Counted from the first letter of the stretch, positions 1 through 8,507 are shown. The stretch is DNA of 41,834 nt from UBA2336 sp036787955 (GCA_036787955.1 DAIQOI010000018.1:1-41834), one strand, 5' to 3'. The notes: generated by a model not told the origin, from the letters alone. Made by a program: numbers and translations.

Positions 1-1324
1 GATCTACACTGCGTGGGGTGTACAGTACGTTGGCAAAAATAGAAGGTATGCCATTAACGGCGTTGCTTCCAAAGCCGGCATTCAAGGGAGGTGTTTGCAT
101 ATCCGTCTGTGCATAAGCAAACGAACTGTTGATACTTATTTTATCCGTAACAGCCGAATTAACCCCCAAGCCGAAATTAAATTTCTTCAATGTGTTGCCT
201 GGTGTAAATCCCTCTTCATCGGTATAGGCAAAGGAAGAGCTCAGGCTGGTTTTTTCTGATCCTCCCGAAATTTGTACTGAAGTATTCGAAACCAATCCAG
301 TACGGAAAAATGCTTTGCCAGGGTGATCATACGGGCGATAAGCATATTTTTTGCCGTGATATTCAGGAAACTGGTTACGCAGCGTAGGATCCTGCAACGC
401 ATCAATGGGGTGCGTAACTGAGTCGATGCTGTTGAAGTGAGGTCCCCAGTTGCTGAAGAAAAACCCGAAGTTTTGGGCAAATCCTCCGCCATAATTATTC
501 TGATACTTGGGCAGTGAAGCAATGCGGTTTGCCCACACCGATTGCGTAACGGTTACTTCGGCCGGACGCTTTTTAGCTGCTCCGGTTTTAGTGGTGATGA
601 GAATAACCCCATTCCGTCCCTGGTCGCCATACAACACGGTGGCGTTGAGACCTTTCAAAACGCTGATTGACTCAATGTTATTGGGATCAAGATCAAGGAA
701 GCGGCTGCTGCTCACCTGTGAGCCCGAGGTAAAGCTAGTACCGCCAGTATTGGTATTGGTATTGAAAGGAACGCCATCCACCACAAATAGAGGCTGATTT
801 GAACCATTGATGGACGCATAGCCCCGTATAATCAAGTTGGTTCCGGTTCCTGAAACGCCACCGGTCGAGGTTACACTCAGACCTGCTACCTTTCCCTGAA
901 GAATCCGGCCAATATCAGTTTCCGGACGTTGGGCAATCAGCTGGTCTGAAACTGTACTTACGCCATAGCCCAGCGCACGCTTTTCGCGAACAATACCCTG
1001 TGCCGTAACTACTACTTCACCCAACTGAGCAATATCGGGAACCATCGTTACATTTATAACGGCCTGATTCCCAATCTGCACTTCCTGGGTTTGAAAACCA
1101 ATGAAGGAAATAACCAATGTACCTCCCGATGCAGGAACACCGGATAACCGGAAATTTCCATCTGCATCTGTAACTGTACCGATACTGGTTCCTTTTAAAA
1201 CAACATTGGCTCCCGGTACGGGTGAACCATCATCACTCGTTACTCTTCCATTGATTGTCCGATCCTGTGCATAAACCTGCCAGGCGACAACCAACAGCAC
1301 CATGAACAGTAATGCTCTCCTCAT
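1..1324 (-). CDS. SusC/RagA-family TonB-dependent receptor, N-terminal part (cut by window edge)
   Basis: Reading the minus strand from the ATG at 1324 gives an open frame to the window edge (about 441 codons, no stop). It begins with a signal peptide (MRRALLFMVLLVVAWQVYAQ), then a carboxypeptidase-regulatory-like beta-sandwich of the kind that opens SusC proteins (GRVTSDDGSPVPGANVVLKG, then a segment ending in FIGFQTQEVQIG), then the TonB-box/plug region with GEVVVTAQG, a segment beginning LIIRGYASINGS, FVVDGVPFN and the NATVLYGDQGRNGVILITTK stretch. These are hallmarks of outer-membrane SusC/RagA receptors, which import glycans or peptides with a SusD lipoprotein partner. No SusD is visible because the 3' side lies outside the window. 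The substrate cannot be inferred. Confidence 0.93.
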   Translation of the reverse strand, partial: MRRALLFMVLLVVAWQVYAQDRTINGRVTSDDGSPVPGANVVLKGTSIGTVTDADGNFRLSGVPASGGTLVISFIGFQTQEVQIGNQAVINVTMVPDIAQLGEVVVTAQGIVREKRALGYGVSTVSDQLIAQRPETDIGRILQGKVAGLSVTSTGGVSGTGTNLIIRGYASINGSNQPLFVVDGVPFNTNTNTGGTSFTSGSQVSSSRFLDLDPNNIESISVLKGLNATVLYGDQGRNGVILITTKTGAAKKRPAEVTVTQSVWANRIASLPKYQNNYGGGFAQNFGFFFSNWGPHFNSIDSVTHPIDALQDPTLRNQFPEYHGKKYAYRPYDHPGKAFFRTGLVSNTSVQISGGSEKTSLSSSFAYTDEEGFTPGNTLKKFNFGLGVNSAVTDKISINSSFAYAQTDMQTPPLNAGFGSNAVNGIPSIFANVLYTPRSVD

Positions 1325-1516
1325 AAAAGTTGGTTTAGGTTTTTTAAATTTACTAACAGCTTCAAATTAAGGCAATTTTAATAATAAATTCATCTTAAAA
1401 ATTCATTTTTTCAGAAATTCAAAAAATAAAATTCTGCTGAGCAGCGTAATAGCCAACAATCTTCTCGCCTAACAGGTGGCATTTTCGAGCTCTGAGTTTT
1501 TAAAATGAGCAGCAAA
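1325..1516. other. Intergenic, upstream of the SusC-like gene
   Basis: This AT-rich stretch should carry the promoter of the SusC-like gene, which is read leftwards. I see no exact TAnnTTTG box, only near matches such as TTAATTTG on the minus strand. No coding potential or repeat was recognised. Confidence 0.4.
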
Positions 1517-1545
1517 CAAAAAAGGCTGCCCCGGGGGCAGCCTTT
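1517..1545 (-). terminator. Rho-independent terminator of rplU-rpmA
   Basis: Inverted repeat AAAGGCTGCCCC / GGGGCAGCCTTT at about 1521-1545, followed on the minus strand by a run of T residues. It lies about 27 bases past the rpmA stop codon and is read in the same direction, so it is the natural end of the ribosomal protein operon. Confidence 0.85.
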
Positions 1546-1571
1546 ATGGTTTTAACCATTAAATCCTTATT

Positions 1572-1835
1572 TCAGCTTTCTGCTATCGGCTCAACCGATA
1601 CATACGAACGGTTCTGCCTGCCGCGCTTAAACACCACCACCCCGTTTGTCAGGGCAAAAAGAGTATGGTCCTTACCCATCCCCACGTTTTTACCGGGGTG
1701 ATGTTTGGTACCGCGCTGGCGCACTATAATGTTTCCGGCCACCACCTTCTGTCCTCCAAAAACCTTGATACCCAGCCGTTTGCTTTCTGATTCGCGGCCG
1801 TTCTTTACCTTACCTTCACCTTTTTTATGTGCCAT
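1572..1835 (-). CDS. rpmA: 50S ribosomal protein bL27
   Basis: An 87-residue protein starting MAHKKGEGKVKNGRESESKR and containing GIKVFGGQKVVAGNIIVRQR and TKHHPGKNVGMGKDHTLFAL, the classic bL27 sequence. bL27 sits near the peptidyl-transferase centre of the large subunit, its N-terminal tail reaching towards the tRNA ends. Length is normal. The N-terminus begins directly at MAHKKG, with no cleavable extension of the Firmicutes type. It follows rplU with a 23-base gap and precedes the terminator at 1517-1545, so the two form a standard rplU-rpmA operon. Confidence 0.98.
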   Translation of the reverse strand: MAHKKGEGKVKNGRESESKRLGIKVFGGQKVVAGNIIVRQRGTKHHPGKNVGMGKDHTLFALTNGVVVFKRGRQNRSYVSVEPIAES

Positions 1836-1858
1836 AATTGAACAAAATTTTAGGGCTT

Positions 1859-2167
1859 TTAGCCGATTTTCTCGATCTGAACCTTGGTATATTGCTGGCG
1901 ATGCCCGTTCTTCACGGCATAACCCTTTCTGCGTTTTTTCTTAAAAACAATCACTTTATCCCCTTTCAGATGGTCCAGGATTTTTCCCGTCACGGTAAAA
2001 CCTTTCACCAGGGGCGTGCCTACTTCTACTTTTTTACCGTCCTGCACCAGCAAAACCCGGTCGAACGTAATGCTGGAACCCACGTCCCCTTCCATTTTAG
2101 GGGCATAGATAAACTGGTTTTGCACCACTTTATACTGGGTTCCCCCAATGTCTACGATTGCGTACAT
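1859..2167 (-). CDS. rplU: 50S ribosomal protein bL21
   Basis: The start is placed at the ATG at 2167, giving MYAIVDIGGTQYKVVQ, the normal bL21 N-terminus, and a 102-residue protein of usual length. An in-frame upstream extension exists but would run through the promoter and is not part of the family. The C-terminal half carries the basic VIVFKKKRRKGYAVKNGHRQ segment that binds 23S rRNA. bL21 is a large-subunit assembly protein. It is the first gene of the rplU-rpmA operon, with a good Bacteroidota promoter just upstream (2188-2216). Confidence 0.97.
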   Translation of the reverse strand: MYAIVDIGGTQYKVVQNQFIYAPKMEGDVGSSITFDRVLLVQDGKKVEVGTPLVKGFTVTGKILDHLKGDKVIVFKKKRRKGYAVKNGHRQQYTKVQIEKIG

Positions 2168-2187
2168 AGCTTTTTTAAACAGGACTG

Positions 2188-2216
2188 CAAAGGTAGGAAA
2201 AGAACACCAATCCAAA
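2188..2216 (-). promoter_or_regulatory. Bacteroidota-type promoter of rplU-rpmA
   Basis: On the minus strand TACCTTTG (2195-2188) matches the Bacteroidota -7 consensus TAnnTTTG, and TTTG (2216-2213) lies 17 bases upstream as a -33 element. The -7 box ends about 20 bases before the rplU ATG, giving a short leader. This is the best two-element promoter I found in the window. Confidence 0.65.
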
Positions 2217-2538
2217 AAATGACCTTTTCGTGGAGCCCTCTGCCGGCCGGTAAAATTTTTTAAATTTTTTTTCACTTAAGCCCGGAGTGCTCAACCTGTT
2301 TACAAGGGCTTAAATTCCAGTTTGTTATTGCCTGATGAACCTGCTATGCCATCCTTCGAAGGCATTTTAACCCCGATTAACGGTATTTGATTTCCCGCCT
2401 TCATTTCAAATATTTGTACGCACGCCCCAAGCCGGAACGACACCCGGCAAACCAAGGCTAGAAAGTATTTTTTAAACCGGCGCTTTGGCAAAAGCCAAAG
2501 ACCGAAAACATATTAACAACTCTAAAAACCCTACAACA
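2217..2538. other. Divergent intergenic region between rplU and nrdB
   Basis: About 320 bases with no convincing gene; a possible 63-residue minus-strand frame has no recognisable features. The nrdB side holds two GC-rich hairpins (2431-2448 and 2478-2504), described separately. A weaker palindromic stretch, ATGCC...GGCAT enclosing CCTTCGAAGG, lies at 2346-2365. The nrdB promoter must lie here, but I cannot assign a clear TAnnTTTG box or an NrdR box by eye. Confidence 0.5.
2431..2504 (+). promoter_or_regulatory. Structured leader of nrdB: two hairpins
   Basis: GCCGG (2431-2435) can pair with CCGGC (2444-2448) across an 8-base loop. Further on, CTTTGGC (2483-2489) and GCCAAAG (2494-2500) form a perfect 7-bp stem closed by an AAAA loop, extendable by CGG (2478-2480) with CCG (2502-2504). 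The second hairpin ends 34 bases before the nrdB ATG and has no T-run after it, so it is not a simple terminator. It could stabilise the mRNA or regulate nrdB; that role is inference. Confidence 0.45.
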
Positions 2539-3531
2539 ATGAGTAATGTGCTACAGGAAGAACCGATTTTAAGGGAAAACAAAGACCGGTTTGTCCTTTT
2601 TCCCATTCAGCATCACGATATATGGAAATTCTACAAGCAGGCAGAAGCCAGCTTCTGGACAGCAGAAGAAATTGACCTGAGTCATGATCTCACCGACTGG
2701 GAAAACATGACGGATGGTGAACGTCATTTCATTAAACATGTATTGGCCTTCTTTGCCGCCAGCGATGGCATTGTAAATGAAAACCTGGCCGAACACTTCG
2801 TGGCCGAAGTACAGTACACCGAAGCCAAATTCTTTTACGGCTTTCAGATTGCCATCGAGAACATTCACTCAGAAACCTACTCATTGTTAATCGATACCTA
2901 CGTAAAAGATCCGCAGGAGAAAGACCGGCTGTTCCATGCCATAGAAACACTGGATTGTGTGAAGAAAAAAGCCGACTGGGCCCTGCGATGGATTGAAAAA
3001 GGCACTTTCCAGGAGCGCCTCATCGCCTTCGCTGCAGTAGAAGGTATTTTCTTCTCCGGTTCGTTCTGTTCCATTTTCTGGCTGAAAAAACGTGGCCTCA
3101 TGCCGGGCCTGAGTTTCTCCAACGAACTCATTTCGCGCGATGAAGGACTGCACTGCGACTTTGCCTGCCATATCTACACCAAACACGTGGTGAACAAACT
3201 GCCTGAGCAAACCGTTATTGACATCATTAAAGAAGCCGTAGAAATTGAAAAAGAATTTGTAACCGATGCCCTTCCGGTTGACTTAATTGGCATGAACGCC
3301 AAACTTATGCGGCAATACATTGAATTTGTGGCCGACCGGCTGCTCAATGAGCTCATTGGCAAAAAAGTGTTTGGAGCCACCAATCCGTTCGACTTTATGG
3401 ATATGATATCGCTACGCGGAAAAACCAACTTCTTCGAGAAGCGCGTGGGCGACTACCAGAAAGCCGGAGTGATGGCCCAGACCGAAAAAAAAGAAACGGT
3501 ACAAAAATTTTCACTGGACGAAGATTTTTGA
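2539..3531 (+). CDS. nrdB: Class I ribonucleotide reductase, beta (R2) subunit
   Basis: A 330-residue radical-generating subunit of ribonucleotide reductase, which with NrdA converts ribonucleotides to deoxyribonucleotides. By alignment from memory with mouse R2, all di-iron ligands are present (D76, E107, H110, E168, E202, H205), as is the radical tyrosine Y114 in HSETYSLLIDTY. The C-terminal tail FSLDEDF resembles the R1-docking tail of animal R2 (FTLDADF). The stretch FFSGSFCSIFWLKKRGLMPG is nearly identical to eukaryotic R2, so this is the eukaryote-like class Ia group common in Bacteroidota. I chose the ATG at 2539; an upstream TTG frame would start inside a leader hairpin. nrdA follows after 50 bases. 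Confidence 0.97.
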   Translation: MSNVLQEEPILRENKDRFVLFPIQHHDIWKFYKQAEASFWTAEEIDLSHDLTDWENMTDGERHFIKHVLAFFAASDGIVNENLAEHFVAEVQYTEAKFFYGFQIAIENIHSETYSLLIDTYVKDPQEKDRLFHAIETLDCVKKKADWALRWIEKGTFQERLIAFAAVEGIFFSGSFCSIFWLKKRGLMPGLSFSNELISRDEGLHCDFACHIYTKHVVNKLPEQTVIDIIKEAVEIEKEFVTDALPVDLIGMNAKLMRQYIEFVADRLLNELIGKKVFGATNPFDFMDMISLRGKTNFFEKRVGDYQKAGVMAQTEKKETVQKFSLDEDF

Positions 3532-3581
3532 TACCTTCAACGCACGTTTCCATTTTTTCAACTTAAACAACCCTAAACCTC

Positions 3582-5990
3582 ATGCTCGTCATAAAAAGAG
3601 ACGGACGCAGAGAGTCCGTTAAATTCGACAAAATCACCGCACGCATTGAAAAACTCTGCTACGGCCTGGACATGAAGTATGTCAACCCGGTAGAGGTTGC
3701 CATGAAGGTGATTAACGGATTGTACGATGGCGTAACCACGGTGGAACTGGACAACCTGGCCGCTGAAACAGCCGCCACCATGACCACCCGTCATCCGGAT
3801 TACGCCAAGCTGGCCGCCAGGCTGGCCATCTCCAACCTGCACAAGGTTACCAGTAAGTCGTTTTACAGCACCATGAAGCGGCTCTACACCTATGTAGATC
3901 CGAAAACCGGTCAGAACGCTCCGCTTATATCCAAAGAAACCTGGCGCGTGGTGCAGCAGCACGCCTCTGAACTGGACGAAGCCATAATCTATGACCGCGA
4001 TTTCGGATACGACTATTTTGGGTTCAAAACGCTTGAGCGCTCTTACCTGATGAAAATTGACGGCAAAGTGGTAGAACGGCCCCAGCACATGCTGATGCGC
4101 GTAGCCGTAGGCATACATGGCGATGACATACCAGCCGTAATCGAAACCTACAACCTGATGTCGGAACGATGGTTTACCCATGCAACACCCACTTTGTTCA
4201 ACGCCGGTACACCCAAGCCTCAGCTTTCATCCTGCTTCCTGCTAACCATGAAGGAAGACAGCATTGACGGTATTTACGACACCCTGAAACAGTGCGCAAA
4301 AATTTCACAGTCGGCCGGTGGCATCGGCTTAAGCATCCACAATATCCGGGCAAAAGGTTCCTATATTAAAGGAACGGGCGGCACCTCAAACGGCATTGTG
4401 CCCATGCTGCGCAACTTCGACATGACCGCCCGCTATGTTGATCAGGGAGGGGGCAAGCGCAAAGGCAGTTTTGCCATCTACCTCGAACCCTGGCATGCCG
4501 ACATTTTCGACTTTCTGCAGCTGAAGAAAAACCATGGCAAGGAAGAATTGCGTGCCCGCGATTTGTTCTACGCACTCTGGATACCCGACCTGTTCATGAA
4601 GCGCGTAGAAAACAATGAGATGTGGTCGTTGTTCTGTCCGAACGAGGCACCTGGCCTGGCCGATGTGTGGGGCGAAGAGTTCGAGCGACTGTATGAAAAA
4701 TACGAGAAGGAAGGCAAGTTCCGCAAACAAATAAAAGCACAGGATCTGTGGTTCGAAATCCTCGAATCGCAAATCGAAACCGGAACGCCCTACATGCTGT
4801 ACAAAGATGCGGCTAACCGGAAATCGAACCAAAAGAACCTCGGCACCATTAAGTCCAGCAACCTGTGCACGGAAATCATTGAGTACACGTCAAAAGACGA
4901 AGTGGCCGTTTGTAACCTGGCATCTATAGCGTTGCCCAAATTTGTTACTCCCGAAGGCACCTTCGACCACCAGAAGTTGTACGAAATCACCAAAGTAGTA
5001 ACGCGCAACCTGAACAAGGTTATCGACATCAATTATTATCCGGTGGAAGAAGCCCGCAGGTCTAACCTGCGTCACCGCCCTATTGGCATTGGCGTGCAGG
5101 GCCTGGCTGATACCTTCATCATGCTGCGCATGCCTTTCGATTCGCCCGAGGCGCGCAGGCTCAACGAAGACATCTTCGAAACCATCTACTATGGTGCAAT
5201 GGAAGCTTCCATGGAACTGGCGAAGAAAGACGGACCCTATGAAACCTTTAAAGGCTCGCCCGTATCCAAAGGCATCTTCCAGTTCGACATGTGGGGCGTA
5301 ACACCCAAGAGCGGCCGCTGGAACTGGGAGCAACTGAAGCAGGAAGTAAAAAAGCACGGAGTGCGCAATTCACTTCTTGTAGCACCCATGCCCACTGCCT
5401 CCACTTCGCAGATACTGGGCAACAACGAGTGCTTCGAACCGTATACCTCCAACATCTATACGCGCAGAACGCTTTCGGGTGAATTCATTGTGGTGAACAA
5501 GCACCTGATGAAAGATCTCATTGAACTGGGCTTGTGGAATGAAACCATGCGGCAAAAACTTATTGCCACCAACGGTTCGGTACAGCCCATTCCGGAAATA
5601 CCGCAGCACATCAAGGATATCTACCGTACCGTTTGGGAAATACCGCAACGCGCCATTATCGACATGGCGGCCGATCGCGGTGCCTACATCTGTCAGTCGC
5701 AGAGCCTGAATATCCATCTGAAAGACCCTAACTTCGGCAAGCTCACTTCCATGCATTTTTACGCCTGGAAGAAAGGTTTGAAAACCGGCATGTACTACCT
5801 GCGCTCAACCGCTGCAGCCGATGCCATTAAATTCACACTGGATAAATCGGCCCTGCAGAAGCCGGTGAAAGAAGAATCACGGACCGAATCCGAAAATGTA
5901 TATGAGCGCGTTACCGATTACGAGCAGAAAAAAGCCGACATGAGTTGTTCGCTCGATAACCCGGATGCCTGCGAGGCCTGCGGCAGCTGA
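3582..5990 (+). CDS. nrdA: Class I ribonucleotide reductase, alpha (R1) subunit
   Basis: An 802-residue catalytic subunit. It begins with an ATP-cone domain (MLVIKRDGRRESVKFDKITA, residues about 1-90) for allosteric control of overall activity. The barrel holds redox cysteine C218 (QLSSCFLL), the active-site triad N427, C429, E431 (SSNLCTEII) and the second redox cysteine C444 (AVCNLASI). The C-terminus ends CEACGS (C797, C800), the swinging CxxC pair reduced by thioredoxin or glutaredoxin. Like NrdB it is of the eukaryote-like type, the N-terminus closely matching mammalian R1. It lies 50 bases behind nrdB and is followed by a terminator at 6012-6042, so the operon is nrdB-nrdA. Confidence 0.98.
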   Translation: MLVIKRDGRRESVKFDKITARIEKLCYGLDMKYVNPVEVAMKVINGLYDGVTTVELDNLAAETAATMTTRHPDYAKLAARLAISNLHKVTSKSFYSTMKRLYTYVDPKTGQNAPLISKETWRVVQQHASELDEAIIYDRDFGYDYFGFKTLERSYLMKIDGKVVERPQHMLMRVAVGIHGDDIPAVIETYNLMSERWFTHATPTLFNAGTPKPQLSSCFLLTMKEDSIDGIYDTLKQCAKISQSAGGIGLSIHNIRAKGSYIKGTGGTSNGIVPMLRNFDMTARYVDQGGGKRKGSFAIYLEPWHADIFDFLQLKKNHGKEELRARDLFYALWIPDLFMKRVENNEMWSLFCPNEAPGLADVWGEEFERLYEKYEKEGKFRKQIKAQDLWFEILESQIETGTPYMLYKDAANRKSNQKNLGTIKSSNLCTEIIEYTSKDEVAVCNLASIALPKFVTPEGTFDHQKLYEITKVVTRNLNKVIDINYYPVEEARRSNLRHRPIGIGVQGLADTFIMLRMPFDSPEARRLNEDIFETIYYGAMEASMELAKKDGPYETFKGSPVSKGIFQFDMWGVTPKSGRWNWEQLKQEVKKHGVRNSLLVAPMPTASTSQILGNNECFEPYTSNIYTRRTLSGEFIVVNKHLMKDLIELGLWNETMRQKLIATNGSVQPIPEIPQHIKDIYRTVWEIPQRAIIDMAADRGAYICQSQSLNIHLKDPNFGKLTSMHFYAWKKGLKTGMYYLRSTAAADAIKFTLDKSALQKPVKEESRTESENVYERVTDYEQKKADMSCSLDNPDACEACGS

Positions 5991-6011
5991 TGATTTCTTT
6001 GAAGGTGCGAC

Positions 6012-6042
6012 AACCCTGACCGCCAACGGTCGGGGTTTTTTA
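6012..6042 (+). terminator. Rho-independent terminator of nrdBA
   Basis: AACCCTGACCG (6012-6022) pairs with CGGTCGGGGTT (6027-6037, one G-T wobble) across a CCAA loop and is followed by a T-run. It starts about 20 bases after the nrdA stop codon. Confidence 0.88.
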
Positions 6043-6112
6043 TTTAAACACGCTGCAACATCTTTCAAAGTGTTTCATTATCATTAATTTTTCATTTGTC
6101 AAACAGTTTACC

Positions 6113-7459
6113 ATGAACCGCAGAACATTCACCAGGCAGGCAGCCATGGCTGCTGCCGCTGTAACCATTCTCCCTTCCTATGCCCTGCACAGCAACAAAC
6201 CTGTTCGGTTAATCTTTATTGGCGTTGGACTACGCGGGCAGAACCACCTTGAACTGGCGTTGCGCAGAAAAGATGTGGAAGTGATAGCCTTATGCGATAT
6301 CAACAGCCGCATGCTTGAAATGGCCACGCACATCGTAAAGAAATCCGGTAAGCCCATGCCAAAGATCTTCACGGGTGACGTACATGCCTGGAAAAAAATG
6401 GTGGAACTGAAAGATATTGATGGCGTTATCATTTCCACACCGTGGGAATGGCACACCCCCATGATCATCGGATCGCTTGAAGCCGGCATTAAATACGTAG
6501 GAACTGAAGTAGTGCTGGGCATTACACTGCAAGACCACTGGGATGTGGTGAAAGCTGCCGAGCGCCATAAAGCACAGGTAATGATGCTGGAAAACGTGTG
6601 CTACAGAAGAGATGTGCTTGCTGTTCTGAATATGGTTCGGCAGGGATTGTTCGGTGAACTCATACACCTGCAGGGCGGATACCAGCACGATTTGCGCGAA
6701 GTGAAATTCAACAACGGACAACAACCCTACGGTGGCGGTGTGGAATTTGGCGAGAAGGGTTTCTCAGAAGCAGCCTGGCGCACACACCATTCCATACACC
6801 GCAATGGCGACCTCTATCCTACACATGGTATCGGCCCGCTGGCACAAATGATTAACATCAACCGCGGCAACCGCTTCATGCTGTTAAATTCATTTGCGTC
6901 AAAGGCGCGCGGCCTGCACGAATACATAGTAAAACTTGGCGGTGAAAACCATCCGAATGCCAGAATTCAGTTTAAGCTGGGCGATGTGGTTACCACACAG
7001 ATACAATGTGCCAATGGCGAAACCATCTTGCTGCAGCACGATACCAACCTGCCGCGCCCGTATTCACTTGGCTTCCGCGTACAGGGTACCAAAGGCATCT
7101 GGATGGATGTGAACAAATCCATTTATCTGGAAGACTTAAGCCCGCAGCCCCACCGCTGGGAAGATGCCAAACCTTATCTGGATAAATACGATCATCCGCT
7201 GTGGAGGCGCTGGACCCGCGAAACCGAAGGAGCAGGACATGGCGGCATGGATTTCTTTGTGTTGCACGCTTTTGTCGAAGCCATCAAACGCAACGCCCCC
7301 ACCCCCATGGATGTGTACGATGCTGCTACCTGGAGTGCCATCACCCCGCTGAGCGAACGCAGCATTGAGCTGGGAAACGAAACCGTAGAGTTTCCGGATT
7401 TTACCAGCGGGCAGTGGATGTACCGTAAAAACAATTTCGCACTTACCGATGAGTACTGA
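6113..7459 (+). CDS. Tat-exported Gfo/Idh/MocA-fold protein, GH109 (alpha-N-acetylgalactosaminidase) type
   Basis: A 448-residue protein with a twin-arginine signal (MNRRTFTRQAAMAAAAVTIL), implying folded export with bound cofactor. A Rossmann NAD(H) site follows at residues 35-42 (IGVGLRG). The rest resembles GH109 glycosidases, which use NAD+ transiently to cleave terminal alpha-GalNAc: VLNMVRQGLFGELIHLQGGY, YPTHGIGPLAQMININRG with Y235 and H238 in the position of the YxxH pair of GH109 enzymes, LQHDTNLPRPYS, GGMDFFVLHAF and the closing WSAITPLSERS and PDFTSGQW. The stop overlaps the start of the kinase at 7449. A plain sugar dehydrogenase of the same fold is the main alternative. Confidence 0.8.
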   Translation: MNRRTFTRQAAMAAAAVTILPSYALHSNKPVRLIFIGVGLRGQNHLELALRRKDVEVIALCDINSRMLEMATHIVKKSGKPMPKIFTGDVHAWKKMVELKDIDGVIISTPWEWHTPMIIGSLEAGIKYVGTEVVLGITLQDHWDVVKAAERHKAQVMMLENVCYRRDVLAVLNMVRQGLFGELIHLQGGYQHDLREVKFNNGQQPYGGGVEFGEKGFSEAAWRTHHSIHRNGDLYPTHGIGPLAQMININRGNRFMLLNSFASKARGLHEYIVKLGGENHPNARIQFKLGDVVTTQIQCANGETILLQHDTNLPRPYSLGFRVQGTKGIWMDVNKSIYLEDLSPQPHRWEDAKPYLDKYDHPLWRRWTRETEGAGHGGMDFFVLHAFVEAIKRNAPTPMDVYDAATWSAITPLSERSIELGNETVEFPDFTSGQWMYRKNNFALTDEY

Positions 7460-8507
7460 TGTGCATGCTGCGGTACAAGCAGCCAGGGCATTCGGGCTGG
7501 TAAATGCAACCCTTGAAGTGATTTCAGAAGGGCTGATTCATCACACCTATAAGGCGGCCTCCGGTAACCTGACACTGGTTTTGCAGCACATCAACACGCA
7601 GGTCTTCCCCCACCCGATAAGAATCATCGGCAACTACCTGTACATCTATGAGCATGTAAAATCGAAAAATTTCTTTCTGCCCCGAGCCATACGTGCATCC
7701 GGTGGCGGATACCTGTACTTCGATAATGAACGCGTCTGGCGTGCCATGGCTTATGTAAGCAACTCCTATACACCCTCTGCCAATATTAGCCCTGAACTTG
7801 CCTTTCGCGCTGCCAGGTGCTTTGCAGAATATACCGCAGCGTTGCGCGATCTGAATCCAGAACTTATACACCCGGCCATACCCGGCTTCCACAATCTTGC
7901 CTGGCGTTACCGGCAATTTGAAGAAGCCTGTGACAAAGACATCCTGAAACGTAAAAAAGCAATAACTCATCTCATTGACGGGTTACGGGCACGAAAACAT
8001 TATGTGGACTTTTTTAATTCACTTCCCGGCAATCCCGATTACCCCGTTCGCATTATGCATTGCGATTGTAAAATCAGCAACATACTGTTCAGCAAAGCTA
8101 CAGGGCAAGCCATCTGTCCGGTAGACTGGGACACCGCCATGCCCGGTTATTATTTTTCGGATTTAGGTGATTTGATCCGCAGCGCGGCACCTTCGCATAA
8201 TGAGTCCAGTACCGATTTTTCATCACTGGAAATACGCAAAGAGATATACCATACTTTAACAGAAGGCTATCTTGCTCTTGCAGGTACTTTTCTTACCCAA
8301 GCGGAAATTCAGCATCTGCACCATGCCGGCCTACTCATGATCTATATGCAGGCGCTCCGCTTTACAACCGATTACCTGAATGGTGATGCATACTATAAAA
8401 TAGTATATCCGGAACAGAACTTACACAGGGCCGTTAACCAATTTACCTTACTGAAAAAACTGGAGTCTTTTCTGGCTCAAGAACTGAACTACCGGATTGC
8501 AGTTTAA
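7449..8507 (+). CDS. APH-fold sugar kinase, NahK (N-acetylhexosamine 1-kinase)-like
   Basis: A 352-residue aminoglycoside-phosphotransferase-fold kinase. The Brenner motif is H204-C-D206...N211 (MHCDCKISNILF) and the metal-binding segment is PVDWDTAMPGYYFSDLGDLI with D226 and D228. The order WDTAMPG...SDLGD resembles the IDLDTVMPG...YDFGD motif of N-acetylhexosamine 1-kinases rather than true aminoglycoside kinases. Its ATG lies inside the end of the GH109-type gene (11-base overlap), so the two are probably translated together. A plausible role is phosphorylating GalNAc or GlcNAc released by that enzyme, but substrate is inference. It overlaps by 4 bases, tail to tail, with the PLP enzyme on the other strand. 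Confidence 0.75.
   Translation: MSTDVHAAVQAARAFGLVNATLEVISEGLIHHTYKAASGNLTLVLQHINTQVFPHPIRIIGNYLYIYEHVKSKNFFLPRAIRASGGGYLYFDNERVWRAMAYVSNSYTPSANISPELAFRAARCFAEYTAALRDLNPELIHPAIPGFHNLAWRYRQFEEACDKDILKRKKAITHLIDGLRARKHYVDFFNSLPGNPDYPVRIMHCDCKISNILFSKATGQAICPVDWDTAMPGYYFSDLGDLIRSAAPSHNESSTDFSSLEIRKEIYHTLTEGYLALAGTFLTQAEIQHLHHAGLLMIYMQALRFTTDYLNGDAYYKIVYPEQNLHRAVNQFTLLKKLESFLAQELNYRIAV

Noticed and set aside
2168..2275. A 36-codon N-terminal extension of bL21
   Set aside because: It would run through the promoter at 2188-2216 and is absent from the bL21 family.
2300..2491. A 63-codon minus-strand frame in the rplU-nrdB gap
   Set aside because: No family features, overlaps the structured nrdB leader, and no start signal; treated as intergenic.
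2485..2538. An 18-codon N-terminal extension of NrdB from TTG
   Set aside because: The TTG lies within the leader hairpin and family members start near MSNV; the ATG at 2539 is preferred.
3573..4181. A 202-codon minus-strand frame inside nrdA
   Set aside because: Antisense shadow of nrdA; no independent evidence.
7449..8507. Aminoglycoside resistance gene
   Set aside because: The fold is APH-like, but the active-site segment matches sugar 1-kinases and the neighbour is a glycosidase; no resistance context.
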